Shown: piece after piece, positions 35,838 to 47,879 of the stretch | Layout: every line of letters starts with the position of its first letter | How positions within the stretch are numbered: the first letter of the stretch is position 1 | Assembly: GCA_016165875.1 (NCBI GenBank) | Contig: JABBOT010000009.1 | Span: 17,974,790-18,038,789, forward strand | Length of the DNA: 64,000 nucleotides | Source: Acanthopleura granulata | Lineage: Eukaryota; Mollusca; Polyplacophora; Chitonida; Chitonidae | Direction: 5' to 3' | Program-made: the position numbers and the translations under genes | The notes under the pieces: model-generated | Told to the model about the DNA's origin: nothing | Seen by the model: only the letters and a program-made list of their open reading frames with translations | The model's database searches: none

Positions 35838-37887
35838 AGTAGAGCAAAATAATATACTACAATTTATGATACCGTAGAGTAGTACAATAACCTAAAGGTT
35901 TGTCATGCACTCGCCATCTTGAAAGTCACCAAATCGGCACACCCACCTCTCGTTCATCGGTTATATTTCACCGAATTTGTCAAATCGAACACCAATATAC
36001 ATGCACACCTGGGCGGCTCGAGAAATGTTTGTTTTTATTTTGTGACCATCTCAGGCATCAAACACGCCTGGGATAATCATTAACCAGTTCTGCACGAAAT
36101 GGACACTGGTCGCACCAAGACGACGAACCTTACTTAACAACGTTCCCCGGCAAAGCGCGGCCAAACTCGCCTATGCCTGTAAGACCTAGCTACTTATACG
36201 ACTTTTACTTGGTTATAAATAAAAGCTACTGTTTTTGCGGGAAATACAACTTATCGAAATGAACATTCTTACATGGTGATGTGTATACGATATTTAAGCG
36301 ATGATATTACTTAGATTTTACTAATATTAAAATTTTTACCAGTTGAATGCCCATTCAGAATGTTATTTGTCTGCTTTTGTATAATATATCTGGGACACAA
36401 TAATACTGTACTTGTAACTTGTGATGTACATATATCCTAGGATGTATTAATTAGGTCTCAAATGTGACAACTTTGAACAATAGGCCTATTTGTTTCTGTT
36501 TTACAGCGGCAGGTTTATCCTTTTCCTGTAATCCTGAATTCATCCAAAGCTTTGCACCTCACACACTTTTTACAGCTTATTAGATATTTTAAGAACCGGA
36601 ACTTATTATTTTTGGTGTGAAAAGGCTTTCGTTAAGTTGTCATTTGAACCTTGGATATCCTATTGTGCCCCACATTGAGTATAAAAGGAACTTTCCAGTG
36701 AAACTTATTTTACTTGCTAATCTGTATGTGTTTCACGTCTATCTGCATCATATTACCTGGGAAAGAAATCCATAAGATCTAGCAAAATAATAATATTATT
36801 ATTTAGGGGGGCGGGACATAGTAATATATGGCTTTAAAAAATTATAATTGTAATTAAATTATGTGCTGTTTTGCAGCTCAAGATAACAATAAACCAATAA
36901 AATAACATAAATAAAATACCACAGAAATATTAATAAACTGAACAACTTCTATTCTGTAAACATTCTGACCGGTGAACAAATTAAAGCATTATCTTTACTT
37001 CTAGAATAAATATTTAAGACGTTGTGTCACAAACCTTGTATGAAAACTCTCAAAAGGAAGATAATATTTTTCTTCCATACAGAAGTCAAAATTTTGACAG
37101 GTAAGTAAAGCAGCAGAATCAAATATAATATGCCATGTATAACAACATGCATATTGTTTGATAAGAAAAGTAATTAATTCTAATTTGATAAAGTTTAATC
37201 AAGAATTATACTACAGATACTGATATACACATCTTTAAAATAACAAGTTATCATGTTCAGATGTGACGTTATTCGCAATCAAAAAACGTTTTTAGACTGT
37301 AAGGCCTACATACCTGGACAAATGTCATCAGGCTCACCATGTTAATCTGATCTATGATGAATACAGTTGTCACACAGATGCAATGGGTGCGATCTCGTTG
37401 GACTCTATATAGCAGATTATCATCTATATATCTGCCGTCCAGCATCCCTGACCACAGATGAAGGGTCATCCCTCCGATTCTTTTGGCATCAAAGCCCTTG
37501 AAGGCAGTGACTTTCACACTCTTCCGTCTATCCTTCAAACCTTTATTCATTTTTTTTAACCAGAAAACTTTGTGGTGCCGAGTTTGCCGGAGAACGTTGT
37601 TAAGTAAGGTTCGACGGCTTGGTGTGACCAGTGTCCAGTTCGTCCACGACTGATTAACGATTATTCCAGGCGAGTTTGACGCCTAGGATGGTCACGAAAT
37701 AAGAATAAGCGTTTCTCGAGCCGTCCAGATGTATACAAGTGTTCGATTTGACAGATTCAAACTAAATATCACCTATGAGCGAGAGCCGGGTATGTCGCTT
37801 TCATGACTTTCAAGATGGCGAATGAGAGACCTTTAAGTTATTGTACTATCCTAGGATATCATATATTGTATATTATTTAGCTCTACT
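35838..37887. mobile_element. 2.05-kb foldback element with inverted arms of about 320 bp
   Basis: The left arm (35838-36161) begins AGTAGAGCAAAATAATATAC. The right arm (37575-37887), reversed, begins AGTAGAGCTAAATAATATAC. They stay similar to the inner ends, which share CGAACCTTACTTAACAACGT. By eye roughly four bases in five agree, with few gaps. The inner 1.4 kb is AT-rich. A minus-strand exon-like frame starts in the right arm and runs into the interior. No DDE transposase is recognisable and no clear target duplication is seen. It may be a foldback transposon, a deletion derivative of a larger element, or an inverted duplication of a host segment. Confidence 0.8.
37314..37682 (-). CDS. 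Exon-like open frame inside the foldback element; function unknown
   Basis: Read on the minus strand, the frame is open for exactly 123 codons between an acceptor-like pyrimidine-rich ...CGTGACCATCCTAG and a donor match CCAG|GTATGT. It is in phase 0 at both ends. The first 44 codons lie mostly in the inverted arm and read ASNSPGIIVNQSWTNWTLVT then PSRRTLLNNV. The interior part starts with MNKGLKDRRKSVKVTAFKGF and includes GGMTLHLWSGMLDGRYIDDN. The left arm carries an acceptor-like CATCTCAG followed by the matching ASNTPGIIINQ...WTLVAPRRRTLLNNV with no indel. Past the donor the frame stays open for 14 more codons. I recognise no family. It could be a relic transposase exon, a captured host exon, or chance. 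Confidence 0.4.
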
Positions 37888-38858
37888 GATTGGTTCCAAG
37901 TGCCTGTGTCTTGAGTGCATGTAAGAATTCAAATCAAAGACAGGGTGAATTCCATGCATTTATTAAAATAAATTTGTGGGTCCAATTCACCCACCTAGAT
38001 ATTTTTTTTTATTTATGATTCATTCTCCTTTTTATGAATCATTTGTTTGTTTGCTCATTGCTTAACATTGCTTTCGTCATTGTTTTCGTTATATCATCAC
38101 TGAGTCTAAGTTTTGTTTATCTCTTCATAAAATGCGAAACGTAGCAAGACTTCAAGGTGGCAGACGATACAAATTAAAGAGGATCTCTGCTTTATAGGAA
38201 GAGCGAATTATGTACAATTTGAAACAGTTACCCTCATTAAATAGAGGTTCATTCATGTATTCACTCACTCATTCATTTATTCAGAAAGATTGAGAATGAT
38301 AGCCCAACCACTCGAACAAGGCACGTAAACGAAGAAACTATCATAAATAACTCAGAGTGATAATATTAACTGGGAGAAATGATGTTTTATTATTTTTCTG
38401 GGCGATGAAAGATAACTTCAGTCGCCCACACACGACTGGACTCAGGTTACTCAAGGACATCTCATTCTATCCCATCCCTTTCGAAACCTTGATTGATGGA
38501 TGAAAACGATATCTGATCTGAGAAGCGGGAGGATTTTTTTCTTAAGTCTGTTCAGTGATACATGTCAAAATGCTGCCAGGAATAGTGTCAGTATGTATAA
38601 TGTCAGATTAAACAAGAAAGAATGATCTGAATGCATTTGACCTGTTTTCATAAGGAGGTACTAATTATCACCTCGATATCACAGCTTCAGATAAACCTTG
38701 CTCGTCCTGAAGTTTGTCTGTTTTCATTGATATAAGCAATACGTTGTCGTTGTTTTAGTAGGAAAATATCCAGTCTGCTAATTATAATAGCATTTGTCTT
38801 GAAACTTACGCTTTGCGATATACTTCATCCTTACTTATTTTTTTACAAAAATAGAATC
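37888..38858. other. Spacer, nothing recognised
   Basis: AT-rich unique-looking sequence with no supported gene or repeat. Confidence 0.5.
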
Positions 38859-39118
38859 CATTTATTTGATTTATTTATTTGATTGGTGTTTTACGCCGTA
38901 CTCAAGAATATTATGGTTTGAGCATTATGGTTTGAGGAAACCGGGCAGAGCCCGGGGGAAACCCAAGACCATCCGCAGGTTGCTTGCAGACCTTCCCAAT
39001 TACGTCCGGAGAGGAAACCAGCAGAAGCTGGTCTTGAACTCACGGCGATCGCATTGATGGGAGGCTCCGGGTTATTGTGCTGCGATAGCGCGCTAACCGA
39101 CTGAGCCAAGTGGCCCCC
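38859..39118 (-). mobile_element. Family A SINE, full length, minus strand, with target duplication
   Basis: On the minus strand it runs GGGGGCCACTTGGCTCAGTC (A-box), GCGATCGCCGTGAGTTCAAG (B-box), body, TTGAGTACGGCGTAAAACAC and the tail. Flanking AAAATAGAATC (38848-38858) and AAAATGGAATC (39119-39129) form an 11-bp duplication with one mismatch. The body has an extra repeated ATTATGGTTTGAG near 38908-38936. Confidence 0.95.
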
Positions 39119-39129
39119 AAAATGGAATC

Positions 39130-39740
39130 GAATCTTTTGGGTTACAGATTCGGAACTTGAAATCAGAAGTGAGATGGACGAAAGTCCATGTTTGATGACC
39201 GCTTCCATGTTACTCTCGTTATGTTCTACCCCATAACGCCAAGGCTTGTAGTACTTCCGTGAGGTTCAAACCACAATTTCTGTCCTAATTTTGGGGGGCG
39301 TTTTTTTTTTTTTTCGTTTCATTTTTTCTTTCTGTGGCGTTGAGTTTTTTTTCTTCCTTCTTTTTAACCAGTTTTTAAAGGACAGAGACTGAAGAAATGT
39401 AAAAACAAGACAGAAATAATAACTTACTGAACACCGCTAGGCGAAACTCGGAACTTCGTAATTCTGGGCAAGAACAGCTGCAGATGACAACCTGGCTGAT
39501 ATAAGGGGCATAACTTTAAACAGTACAAAAAGGTTTCCCGCTGGTGTTATCTCCCATGACCTTCGACCTTACATGTATTACTTACATGAGTTTTACGTGA
39601 ACAGATACGTAATGGAAAGATCAATGTGATCATCTGTGAATGCCATTTGATAGATTGGTGGTTGGTGTGTGTATATATATATATATATATGATCACGTAA
39701 AATTTTTCACGAACATCACGTAAAATTTTTTACATTAAAA
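39130..39740. other. Spacer with simple repeats
   Basis: A T-rich tract lies at 39300-39317 and a GT(AT)n run at 39668-39691. ATCACGTAAAATTTTT occurs twice in tandem near 39692-39732. Confidence 0.5.
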
Positions 39741-39744
39741 AAAT

Positions 39745-39860
39745 TACAGCAGGGAGAGGGAAACTGGAACAATGACGATAGTGTGACAGCAGGAAAATGG
39801 TCATCGGTAACCAGTGAAATCCGACCTGTTGTCAATTTACTTCGGCTCACCAGTAGTTTT
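39745..39860 (+). repeat. Family D repeat, partial
   Basis: GACGATAGTGTGACAGCAGG, CGGTAACCAGTGAAATCCGA and CCTGTTGTCAATTTACTTCG match the first half of family D. The second half is missing. Confidence 0.65.
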
Positions 39861-42044
39861 TGAAAAATTTTTCACAACGTGTATTACGGAAACTAAAACT
39901 TCATACTGAAGTCGTTTACTAGACTTTGCATGCAGAGGGTACAAATTATAGCTCTCTTAATAGTCAAACTGCTCATCCTTCAACTTGGGGATGAAAAACT
40001 GAGTGCTGCTGAATAACATTCGATTTCCGGCCAATCTTTAATTTAATCTCTTGTGATTAGTTTAATCCGTCACGGTAAATATAAGGTGGATGTAGGTTGT
40101 GCGAATTTTTGTGTCAGTCTGTAATATATTTATTTTAAGTTTGTTCGGCCAATCCTTATTTTAACAAACTGTTCGTAAACCAAGACGACTTAAAGGATGT
40201 TTGGAAAGGTGCTCCAAAACGAAGATTGTGGTGTTTAGGGAAACGAAGAAAGTTATGCCAACAAATGAAGACAAAAAAAATTGAGGCATATATTCTTCCC
40301 TTTTTAATATCCCTCTGTTTTCTTCAAGTTTTTGTGAACAGTTGGAAATTTTCGGAAATGCCCACTACACACGCATACACCCGCGCACCAGAGAACACGC
40401 ACACACCCTCCCACGCACGCACGCACGCACACACTCGGACACTTTCCCTACCATGTTCTTTTCACAGCGGTCACTGTTGACAGCGGGCTTCTTAATTTCC
40501 AGACTAACTTATAGGTATCTTAGGACAACTGTGTTTTAAAGTAATTTTTATGCTCCAAGAAGACACTTTTTTTTACACTTTTTTGTACACTTTTAGATGT
40601 TGGAACACATTCTAGATTGCTCATTAAGAAACAAAAGAAAGTTTTGTGTATCCATTTCGGGCGCCTTCAGAAGATGTGTATATACACACATTGTTCTCTG
40701 AGTGGTTCCGTCTTCAGTTTCTGGACGGTGAATAAAACCTCATAAAATCTGACATATATGATGTCCTCTCAAAATCAGAGGTATGTCGTATGACTTAAAC
40801 TTTATTCTCTTTTTCTAATTAACGTCAGTCTGTGATATCAGGCGAAATAGAACATGTACAAGCAGAAAGCATATGTGGATGTATTTGCAGTAACCAACGA
40901 TATTTTTTTAATAATATTTTAACTTAACGCGGTAGGGAAGTTCAAAATAATTTTGCCCAACCTTTCCATCCACTATCAATAGTAGGTCCCTCCCCTGTAC
41001 ATATAAAGGATACCTTTTCCATTTCCTAATATTGTTAAAGTGCATGCTTTAAAAGCAGAAAAAGCTTTTGTTATTTGTTTCCTAACTTTACATGAAAAAA
41101 TGTGCAACTTAGCAAGACCATCATAGTATCAAAGATCTTTTGTGTTTCCAAAATAAACAACGCATTCCGTTAAATTTACTAAATTAAATATTATTACTTA
41201 AAACGGACCCTTACTCTCGTCACCTGCTTACTGATACAAGTGGGTAGTACATTTAAATGTGATCTTAAATACCGCCTAAATACCGACTTTGACATTTGTG
41301 TTTTGCTTTTCGAATGATACGTGACCAGAGGTTTGTCTATATGGCCCATCTTACCTGGGTATTTATCTGTATACAAACGACAGCGGTTACCTCTCAGTTA
41401 CACCTAGTCAAGGCCATCAGACCAGGCTCAAGGCGCATGCGCGAAAGTTTCCTGAAAGATAGATAGTAATTTTATGCTTACAGTTAGGACGAGTGGCTAG
41501 TTTCACGTAAGGCACATTTAGATTTCTTTTTAAACAATCTTATCCTTCTTAAACCCATCGTGTAAGTGAACAATTATTGAGTACGGTGTTAAGGGTCAAT
41601 CAAATCATGAGGATAGGTAGACTCGCAAGCGCGTGTGCAAACAGCAGATAGCTATGGCGAGTTTAGTTTTCTTTGCGACAAAGGACATCAGTACGCTATC
41701 AGACGCCTGTACACCAACATGAATTATTTATGTCTCCTGCTATAAATAAAATAATCCAGGTAATTTTCTCTGTTGTCTGTATGTCATAGCTAAAAACACA
41801 TCCTATCATCAAAATGACTTTAGTGGCCAAGGGAAACTATTCACTGATGCTTTTTCTTTTACTATTCCTGGAATTATCAGTATTTACGGCTATATATCTA
41901 TATTTATAAGTTATATATCACACAATATACTGCACATTAAAAATGAGTGTAAATCTCAACCAACAGTCATCTGCTATAAAAATATCTGCCAAATGCACTA
42001 AAACACAAAGTGCTGTTAAATGCGTATGAAGACGTGGTATATTG
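39861..42044. other. Spacer with a CA/CG-rich simple tract and a SINE tail
   Basis: 40374-40440 is an ACAC/CACG low-complexity run. 41550-41608 (CATCGTGTAAGTGAACAATT ... GGTGTTAAGGGTCAATCAAA) resembles a decayed SINE tail. No gene was recognised. Confidence 0.45.
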
Positions 42045-42620
42045 GGTGTAAATTCACAGCTGAAGAGGAACATTCACGCTTACAAGAATACTGAATGATT
42101 CGTTCATCTAGATAGCAAGATCTAATTCCTTGTTGCTTATACATTATTGTTCTTAATTTGCAAATTACATTATAAACATATACTATACAATATTAACAAC
42201 ATTCGAAAAAAGAGAAAACATTTTTATATGAGTACCATACTCGAATCAAAATGTTTTCTTTTCGGTAATATTCTATTAAGGTTGGAGAAATCCGGTAATC
42301 CCGGGGTAAACCCACAGCACTTGGCAACTTGCTGATGAACTTTTCTTCATGTGAATTACAGACTCGCAGACCCTGTCTCCGACAGTCAGCTGGTATATAA
42401 CAAACGGGACTGCACAAACGATCATACGAGGTGTTTGCGATCGCTTATTGTTGACATCAGTACCAATACAAAGCTGTTTATCTACAATTTCCCTGACCAA
42501 TGCCAAGATTCAAACCTACACCTGGTGTACTTCGTGGTTAGCAATCGCTTACTGTATCAAGCCACGTCTCACTCGCAAAGATCCTAAGCTCCTAATCGGT
42601 TCGGTCGGCCGTTCAAATTT
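42045..42620 (+). repeat. Family C dispersed repeat, copy 2
   Basis: It carries the same ordered words as copy 1 at 35160-35830, including AGCAAGATCTAATTCCTTGT at 42113 and GGAGAAATCCGGTAATCCCG at 42284. Frames crossing it are short and unconserved. Confidence 0.7.
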
Positions 42621-43477
42621 AGCTAGTTGCTGACTTTACTGTGACTTTATACGTTGTACCGGGCAGTACATGGATTACACTGACCTCACAGACCCTATCG
42701 TAGTATTACGAGTGAAATCTTGTTAAGCTCAAGGTAAACTGACAAACAAATGAAAAGAAAGAAAAAAACGCTTGATACCTATTTGCGTTAGTGGTAATGG
42801 TACATATTATTGGAGATTTTTACAATCTAAATAGCACGGCAATTAATGACAGCATGTCTCTATAAAACATGATGCTATTTGTGTGGGATAGAGATATTTA
42901 AATAAGATATATCACCTAAATCAATTTTTTTAGGACACAACCTTACAATCTTAAATAATGGTCAATGACACCTATGCACAAATAAATATCTAAAAAAATA
43001 TCACAACTTATTGGATTAATAATAATAATTTTAACACTTACTAATGTATTAAAAGTTTATTGCAAAATGTGGATTTCTACTTACTGACTCGCCAATGCAA
43101 AACACTTTTATCGGAAAAAAGGTCTAGTTACTTCCCTTGCCGGATTATATGTTTGAATCGCGGGTAATCATCAGCTTCCACACAATACGGAAAAAAATAA
43201 TGTTTTACCGCATAGCAGGAGTAGCATAAGTCGCAAAAAGAAAAACACCTGTTTCTAACGAGAGTATTGTTGTCAGCGAGAATTTGTAGAGAATTCTGGA
43301 GAGTGAGAGAACATTTCTTTGTAATTAAAAATGAATTAAAACAGAATTAAACGAAATGAAATCAGCAGTATTCGGCCAAGTGCTGTACTACGCGATTGGA
43401 TAAAGATTGGACATGAGGTTTGATTGTAATGTGGAGTAAAAGAATCTGAACACACTTCGAGCTGATTAAGATGTCTT
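42621..43477. other. Spacer, nothing recognised
   Basis: AT-rich with no supported feature. Confidence 0.5.
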
Positions 43478-43625
43478 CATGAATAGTAAGAGTAAAACCC
43501 TAACTAAAATAGGTTGACAAGGGGTTGTAGTTCACCAGTTACGTGTGACCATTTTTGAACTATGGTTGTCGCTGCTTTGGATTTACGCTCTCTGCTCTCG
43601 CTTTTGCACTGAATGACTTTTATGC
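43478..43625 (-). repeat. Family D repeat, minus strand, partial
   Basis: The reverse complement contains GAGAGCGTAAATCCAAAGCA, GCGACAACCATAGTTC, CACACGTAACTGGTGAACTA and TTTAGTTAGGGTTTTACTCT, in family D order. Confidence 0.65.
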
Positions 43626-44266
43626 TTTAATGTGATATTTTACTTCACTTGTAAAACGACATCACCCTTGCCCTTGGAAGCTACAGTTCGTCCAGTGTAA
43701 TTTCCTCACAGTCTATGCCATACATGTCCATCGTCACCATTTACCGAATGAACTTCACTAACTTGCCAAAAGTCTGCACGACTAACGGTTTCTTCCCCGC
43801 TCCAACCGTTATAACGAAAAACACATCGGTCTAACAGACAGTTTATTGTTACTCTAAAGCGAAATGAAACACTTGTATGTTAATATCCAAAGTTACCGTG
43901 ACCACGTAAATAGTATTATAACTGCAAGGCCTACCATTCCAAAGCAAGTTATTAGTCGGCGAGCACATGAACAATCTTACATCTTGGCCATGCGAGAGCT
44001 CAGCGATTTGTGCAAACGACGTTTGGGTCATTTTTGTGAAGGACAGAATAATTTCCTAATGGTTCACCGGTATCACAGGTTTACGCCGTAGAGACGGTCA
44101 TAAACTAAGGTGGAGACAACGGGTCAGTAGAACGCTAGGCTAGTGCTATGGAGAAGTAACCAGTGGTCATCTGCAAGATAGATACATGACAGGACTTAAC
44201 AAATCATTGTAAGAATTAAAACGCCTGTGTATGTTACAGTCATCTGGTACTTTTATGCACAACAGG
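43626..44266. other. Spacer, nothing recognised
   Basis: Complementary frames at 43849-44091 have no domain. Confidence 0.5.
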
Positions 44267-44267
44267 T

Positions 44268-44500
44268 TCCATGTCTAACACAATCACGAGATACATTTAT
44301 ACGGAACAGGTTACACATCGCACAGACTCACGGGATACATTTATACAGAACAGGTTACACATTGTTTAGACTCACGGCATACATTTATACAGAACAGGTT
44401 ACACATTGTTTAGACTCACGGCATACATTTATACAGGACAGCTTACATATCGTAGAGTTACAGAATATATTTACACAAAACAGATCTCATACTCTGTAAA
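44268..44500 (+). repeat. 44-bp minisatellite, about 5 copies
   Basis: The unit is GACTCACGGCATACATTTAT plus ACAGAACAGGTTACACATTG TTTA. TTATACAGAA at 44341 and 44385 gives the exact 44-bp period, and the outer units are more diverged. Confidence 0.88.
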
Positions 44501-44968
44501 ACGACTGTGTACAAATGTGCACATCGATATTGCATGTGTATCAATGATACACAAATTGTGTGTTTCACCGATACACACGCCATTGTTTATCTATAATACA
44601 AAATACTCAAATTTAGTACGGATGGTACACAAAAATTATGTGGAGTGCATCTTTGCCACAGTAAGGTGTACCACTCGTACACTGTTGTTCTTAGAGACTA
44701 ATGCAATGGAACCAGACTTAACGAGCTGTTGTATTCCATGTTTTCATGGAAGAATCCGTTTGAAAGTCCACACGGAATGCAGAAAAGCATGCAGATGCAG
44801 AAAAAGGAGAAAGGCTTGTATTAAGGGGTCTGTATTTTACTATTTCTTTTTTACGATACATTGTCCTGGTTTGAGGTTACCTTTCTTGTTTGGTTCCTCA
44901 TGTATTTAGGCAAATTTGATTTCATTGACTTACAGCCAAAGATATCGACTTGGCGACTGTAAAGTTAC
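44501..44968. other. Spacer with a chance frame
   Basis: A plus frame of 167 codons (44406-44909) starts inside the array and runs on with many Cys and Arg residues, but no recognised domain. I treat it as chance. Confidence 0.4.
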
Positions 44969-44969
44969 A

Positions 44970-45195
44970 GTGTAAAAGGCTTCAGCAGAGAGAGTAAAAG
45001 CAGTGCAGCGACGACAGTGTCATAGTTGTTAAATGGTCACACGTTACAGGTGAAATCCGACCTTTTGTCAGTTTACCCCTGTTTAGGTTTTATTCTAATT
45101 GTTCATGTAAGTGTTTAAGAGGTAACAACTTACACACCCCCTAGCATCATGGCTTAAGCAGAGATTGGTAAAAAAATTACAGTGATGGTAAATGC
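44970..45195 (+). repeat. Family D repeat, near full length
   Basis: It runs GAGAGAGTAAAAGCAGTGCA, GTTACAGGTGAAATCCGACC, TTTTATTCTAATTGTTCATG, AAGAGGTAACAACTTACACA, CTAGCATCATGGCTTAAGCA and a poly-A/TTACAGTGAT end. GGTGAAATCCGACC is close to a polymerase III B-box. Confidence 0.8.
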
Positions 45196-45417
45196 AGTAC
45201 AATTTATATAATATTGTGGATCTTCTGATATCCCTTCTGGGTAGCCTGGGACTCTCTCTTTGGCTTACTCCCGTTAACATATCCGCCCATGGACTTTATT
45301 ATATGTAATAAATGTCGTGCAACACAGCATATTGGGTAATTTTACCCCAGTGATATCTAATAAATTGCGCTTAACAGCACTGCATCCCCCCTTCAATTCT
45401 GATTAATATTAAAGATT

Positions 45418-45622
45418 ACATCACAGAGAGTAAAACCAGAGCAGCTAGCGACGATAGTGTGATAATGGTTACACAATAACGGTGAAAGCCGGCCTCTTGT
45501 CAGTTTCCCTCGGTTAGGCTTTTATTCTAACTATTCATGTAAGTGTTTAAGAAGTAACAACTTACCCACCCCTAGCACCATGGTTTAAGTAGAATTAGGT
45601 AAAAAAAAATACAGTGATATTA
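45418..45622 (+). repeat. Family D repeat, near full length
   Basis: It is a close relative of the copy 220 bp upstream, with ACAGAGAGTAAAACCAGAGC, GTGAAAGCCGGCCTCTTGTC, CTAACTATTCATGTAAGTGT and CACCATGGTTTAAGTAGAAT, and ends in A9 and TACAGTGATATT. Confidence 0.82.
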
Positions 45623-45679
45623 AATACAATTTATTATACGTCACTGGTATGCTCAATCCATGGCGATCGGGGGCGTCGA

Positions 45680-45785
45680 AGTTGTAGTCTAACGTTAGTT
45701 GTAGCGTTCGACCATTATCCAACTATCGTCGCTGCTCTAGTTTACTTTCTCTATACATGCTGTGGTCTTTTATAATTAAAATACA
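45680..45785 (-). repeat. Family D repeat, 5' part, minus strand
   Basis: The reverse complement reads TATAAAAGACCACAGCATGT, GAGAAAGTAAACTAGAGCAG and CGACGATAGTTGGATAATGG. It faces the previous copy, giving an inverted pair separated by about 60 bp. Confidence 0.7.
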
Positions 45786-46326
45786 TATACAAAACTTATA
45801 CACTAATTTCCGGTTCACAGAGTTCTTTTGTAACAGTCTGTCGCAAGCTATCCCAGAACAGATTTTTCACAAATGAGATTTACGTAAACCGGTAACTCCG
45901 AATATGGTAATTAGGCTGGTGTAATATTTTATATTTCGGTGATGTAGTTCCTCCTTACATAATGTAAACTGTATACGTGATTTTCACAAACTGACCACGG
46001 TAAAGGATTAAATGGACTCGCCCCTTCTGCATAAAGCTGGTCGTCTTTAAGCAGATTATAGTATCTGATAGTATCTAATGTAATGTGTCTATGTGACTGG
46101 TTGCGAACGATCACATCTTCATCACATGGCCTTTTTTCTCCAAGTACATTTGCCAAAACGCATCTTGACTGCTATATTTTGCCGCCGATGCATCCGGGCA
46201 CTTTCAGCCAACTTCCGGTGCAAAGGTCCTCTTTCATGTCGCCTTGGGGTATTTCCTACATATGACGACGTGGCATTGTCATTGCATTTGAAGCAGCATA
46301 TTGGGGACTGCAATTAGCCTTGGTAC
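45786..46326. other. Spacer, nothing recognised
   Basis: Overlapping short frames on both strands at 45929-46317 have no domain that I can name. Confidence 0.4.
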
Positions 46327-46530
46327 CGGGGTCTCCGTGGCCTAAGGAGTTAGCGCCCTAGCGCAGGACATGCAGTAACCCTTGAGCCATTCACCAAAGC
46401 GGTCGCCGTGAGCTCTAGTCCAGTTCATGCTTGCTTCCTCTCCGGTCGTACGTGGGAAGGTCTGCCAGCAACATATGGATAGTCGTGGGATTTCACTCGG
46501 GCGTAAAACACCAATCAATTAAATCACAAT
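46327..46530 (+). mobile_element. Family A SINE with an internal deletion
   Basis: A complete head (GGGGTCTCCGTGGCCTAAGG, GGTCGCCGTGAGCTCTAGTC) and first body half are present. The sequence then jumps from GTCGTGGGATTTCACTCGGG to CGTAAAACACCAATCAATTA, losing about 75 bp including the AAATATTCTTGAG block. Confidence 0.9.
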
Positions 46531-47879
46531 CAGTTATTCGCGCTTAGGTGTTTCTGTTCAAATTAGTTGGTTAAGCCATCCTACAGCGCCTGGATTTCTT
46601 TCTAAGGTTACCCCTTGGTTAAAACCTTGTGGCCCTTGTAAGAAGTCAGAGAGAGAGAGAGAAAAAAAAAACAACCAAGCAAAGACTGTTATTAATGAAG
46701 GCGAGGTTCTCGTTAAAATTAAAGTCAGTGTACGAGAAGTCAAGTTTTACGCCAGTGGGCTTAAGAAAAGTGTACAGAGGGGATACTTTGCTGTTTTGTC
46801 TTGATGTATGGCTGCACGTGATCGAGGAGCTCAGCGGTGAACCAGTAAAAACATGCCCTGTTAGCAGTGAATCAGCAAATCCAAATGCTTCTCTTAGAGG
46901 TTGACTACACTTCTGCTAAGAGTTGAATGTCTTTCTTTAATACACTAATAATTGATTAATTGATGAACGGAATGTCTTTAATACGCAAACAAATGATGCG
47001 CTCACTCGTCGCAACTGTAACTGGTCTATTATTGACTTTTCATGCATTTCCCAGACACAGTTTAATACTGTGGTCCTTCTTTCCCATATTGATTTGTACA
47101 ACTATTTATTTGTCATTTTCACATCCCATGAAGACATGAATACAAATACTGAGGTGTCAGATATTCATCTTCTTAATTTATATCGAGGGTTCATTGGCAT
47201 TACGCAATAAACAAGAAATCATGGACTTATCGCCTTTAGGAGAAGGCCTGTTATAATTAATTTTAAGTCGGATCTGTACTCTTCTGCAAATCGTCTGATT
47301 TTTTCTATATGCTCCTCTGTATGCCTAGTCCGGTGATGATGTGTGGACCTACAGCTAATGCAAAGCCGTAATAGATGCATTATACTTGAGGCAGTAAATA
47401 ATGTACTTATAATCCAACGAGAGGTTCCGCAGCTCGGAATCGTTAGCCGCCGATCCGTTTTGCTCACCTATAGGCTACAGGCTGCAATAAGACGTAGGCT
47501 GGCCCCCACAGAAAGAGACGGCAAAGTAGCGGATCTGACTGAATTGTCTCCTGGAATCCAAAGTTATGAAATATGTATCCGTCTGCGGAGGGTTATATCA
47601 AAGACAAATAGCAGCAATGAGAGTGCAATACCACATTACTACGTCTGCGACCTTCATGGAGATATCTCTCAGTAAAACGGGACTAAAGGTGCTCTCCCAA
47701 AAAAAAAAAAAAAAAATACCCGTGAGTAATGCGTCGAATTCCATTTAGCCCACGTGAGAGTAAAATGGAAAGGAATATGTGAGTGTGCTCGGAGTGAAGT
47801 GAGGGGATGGGGGGTGGAGGGGTGAGGGGGGACTGGTATGCCGTCTTAACACATATCCATCCAACATCCGTCGTTTCTC
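46531..47879. other. Spacer, nothing firmly recognised
   Basis: Frames at 46629-46904 and 47343-47675 (110 codons) show no family resemblance. An A-rich run lies at 47700-47717. Confidence 0.4.

Noticed and set aside
44406..44909. A Cys/Arg-rich 167-codon protein
   Set aside because: It starts inside the 44-bp array and runs into unique sequence without domain pattern.
45929..46317. Overlapping minus frames as one frameshifted gene
   Set aside because: The frames differ and no domain links them. Plus-strand frames of similar length cover the same bases.
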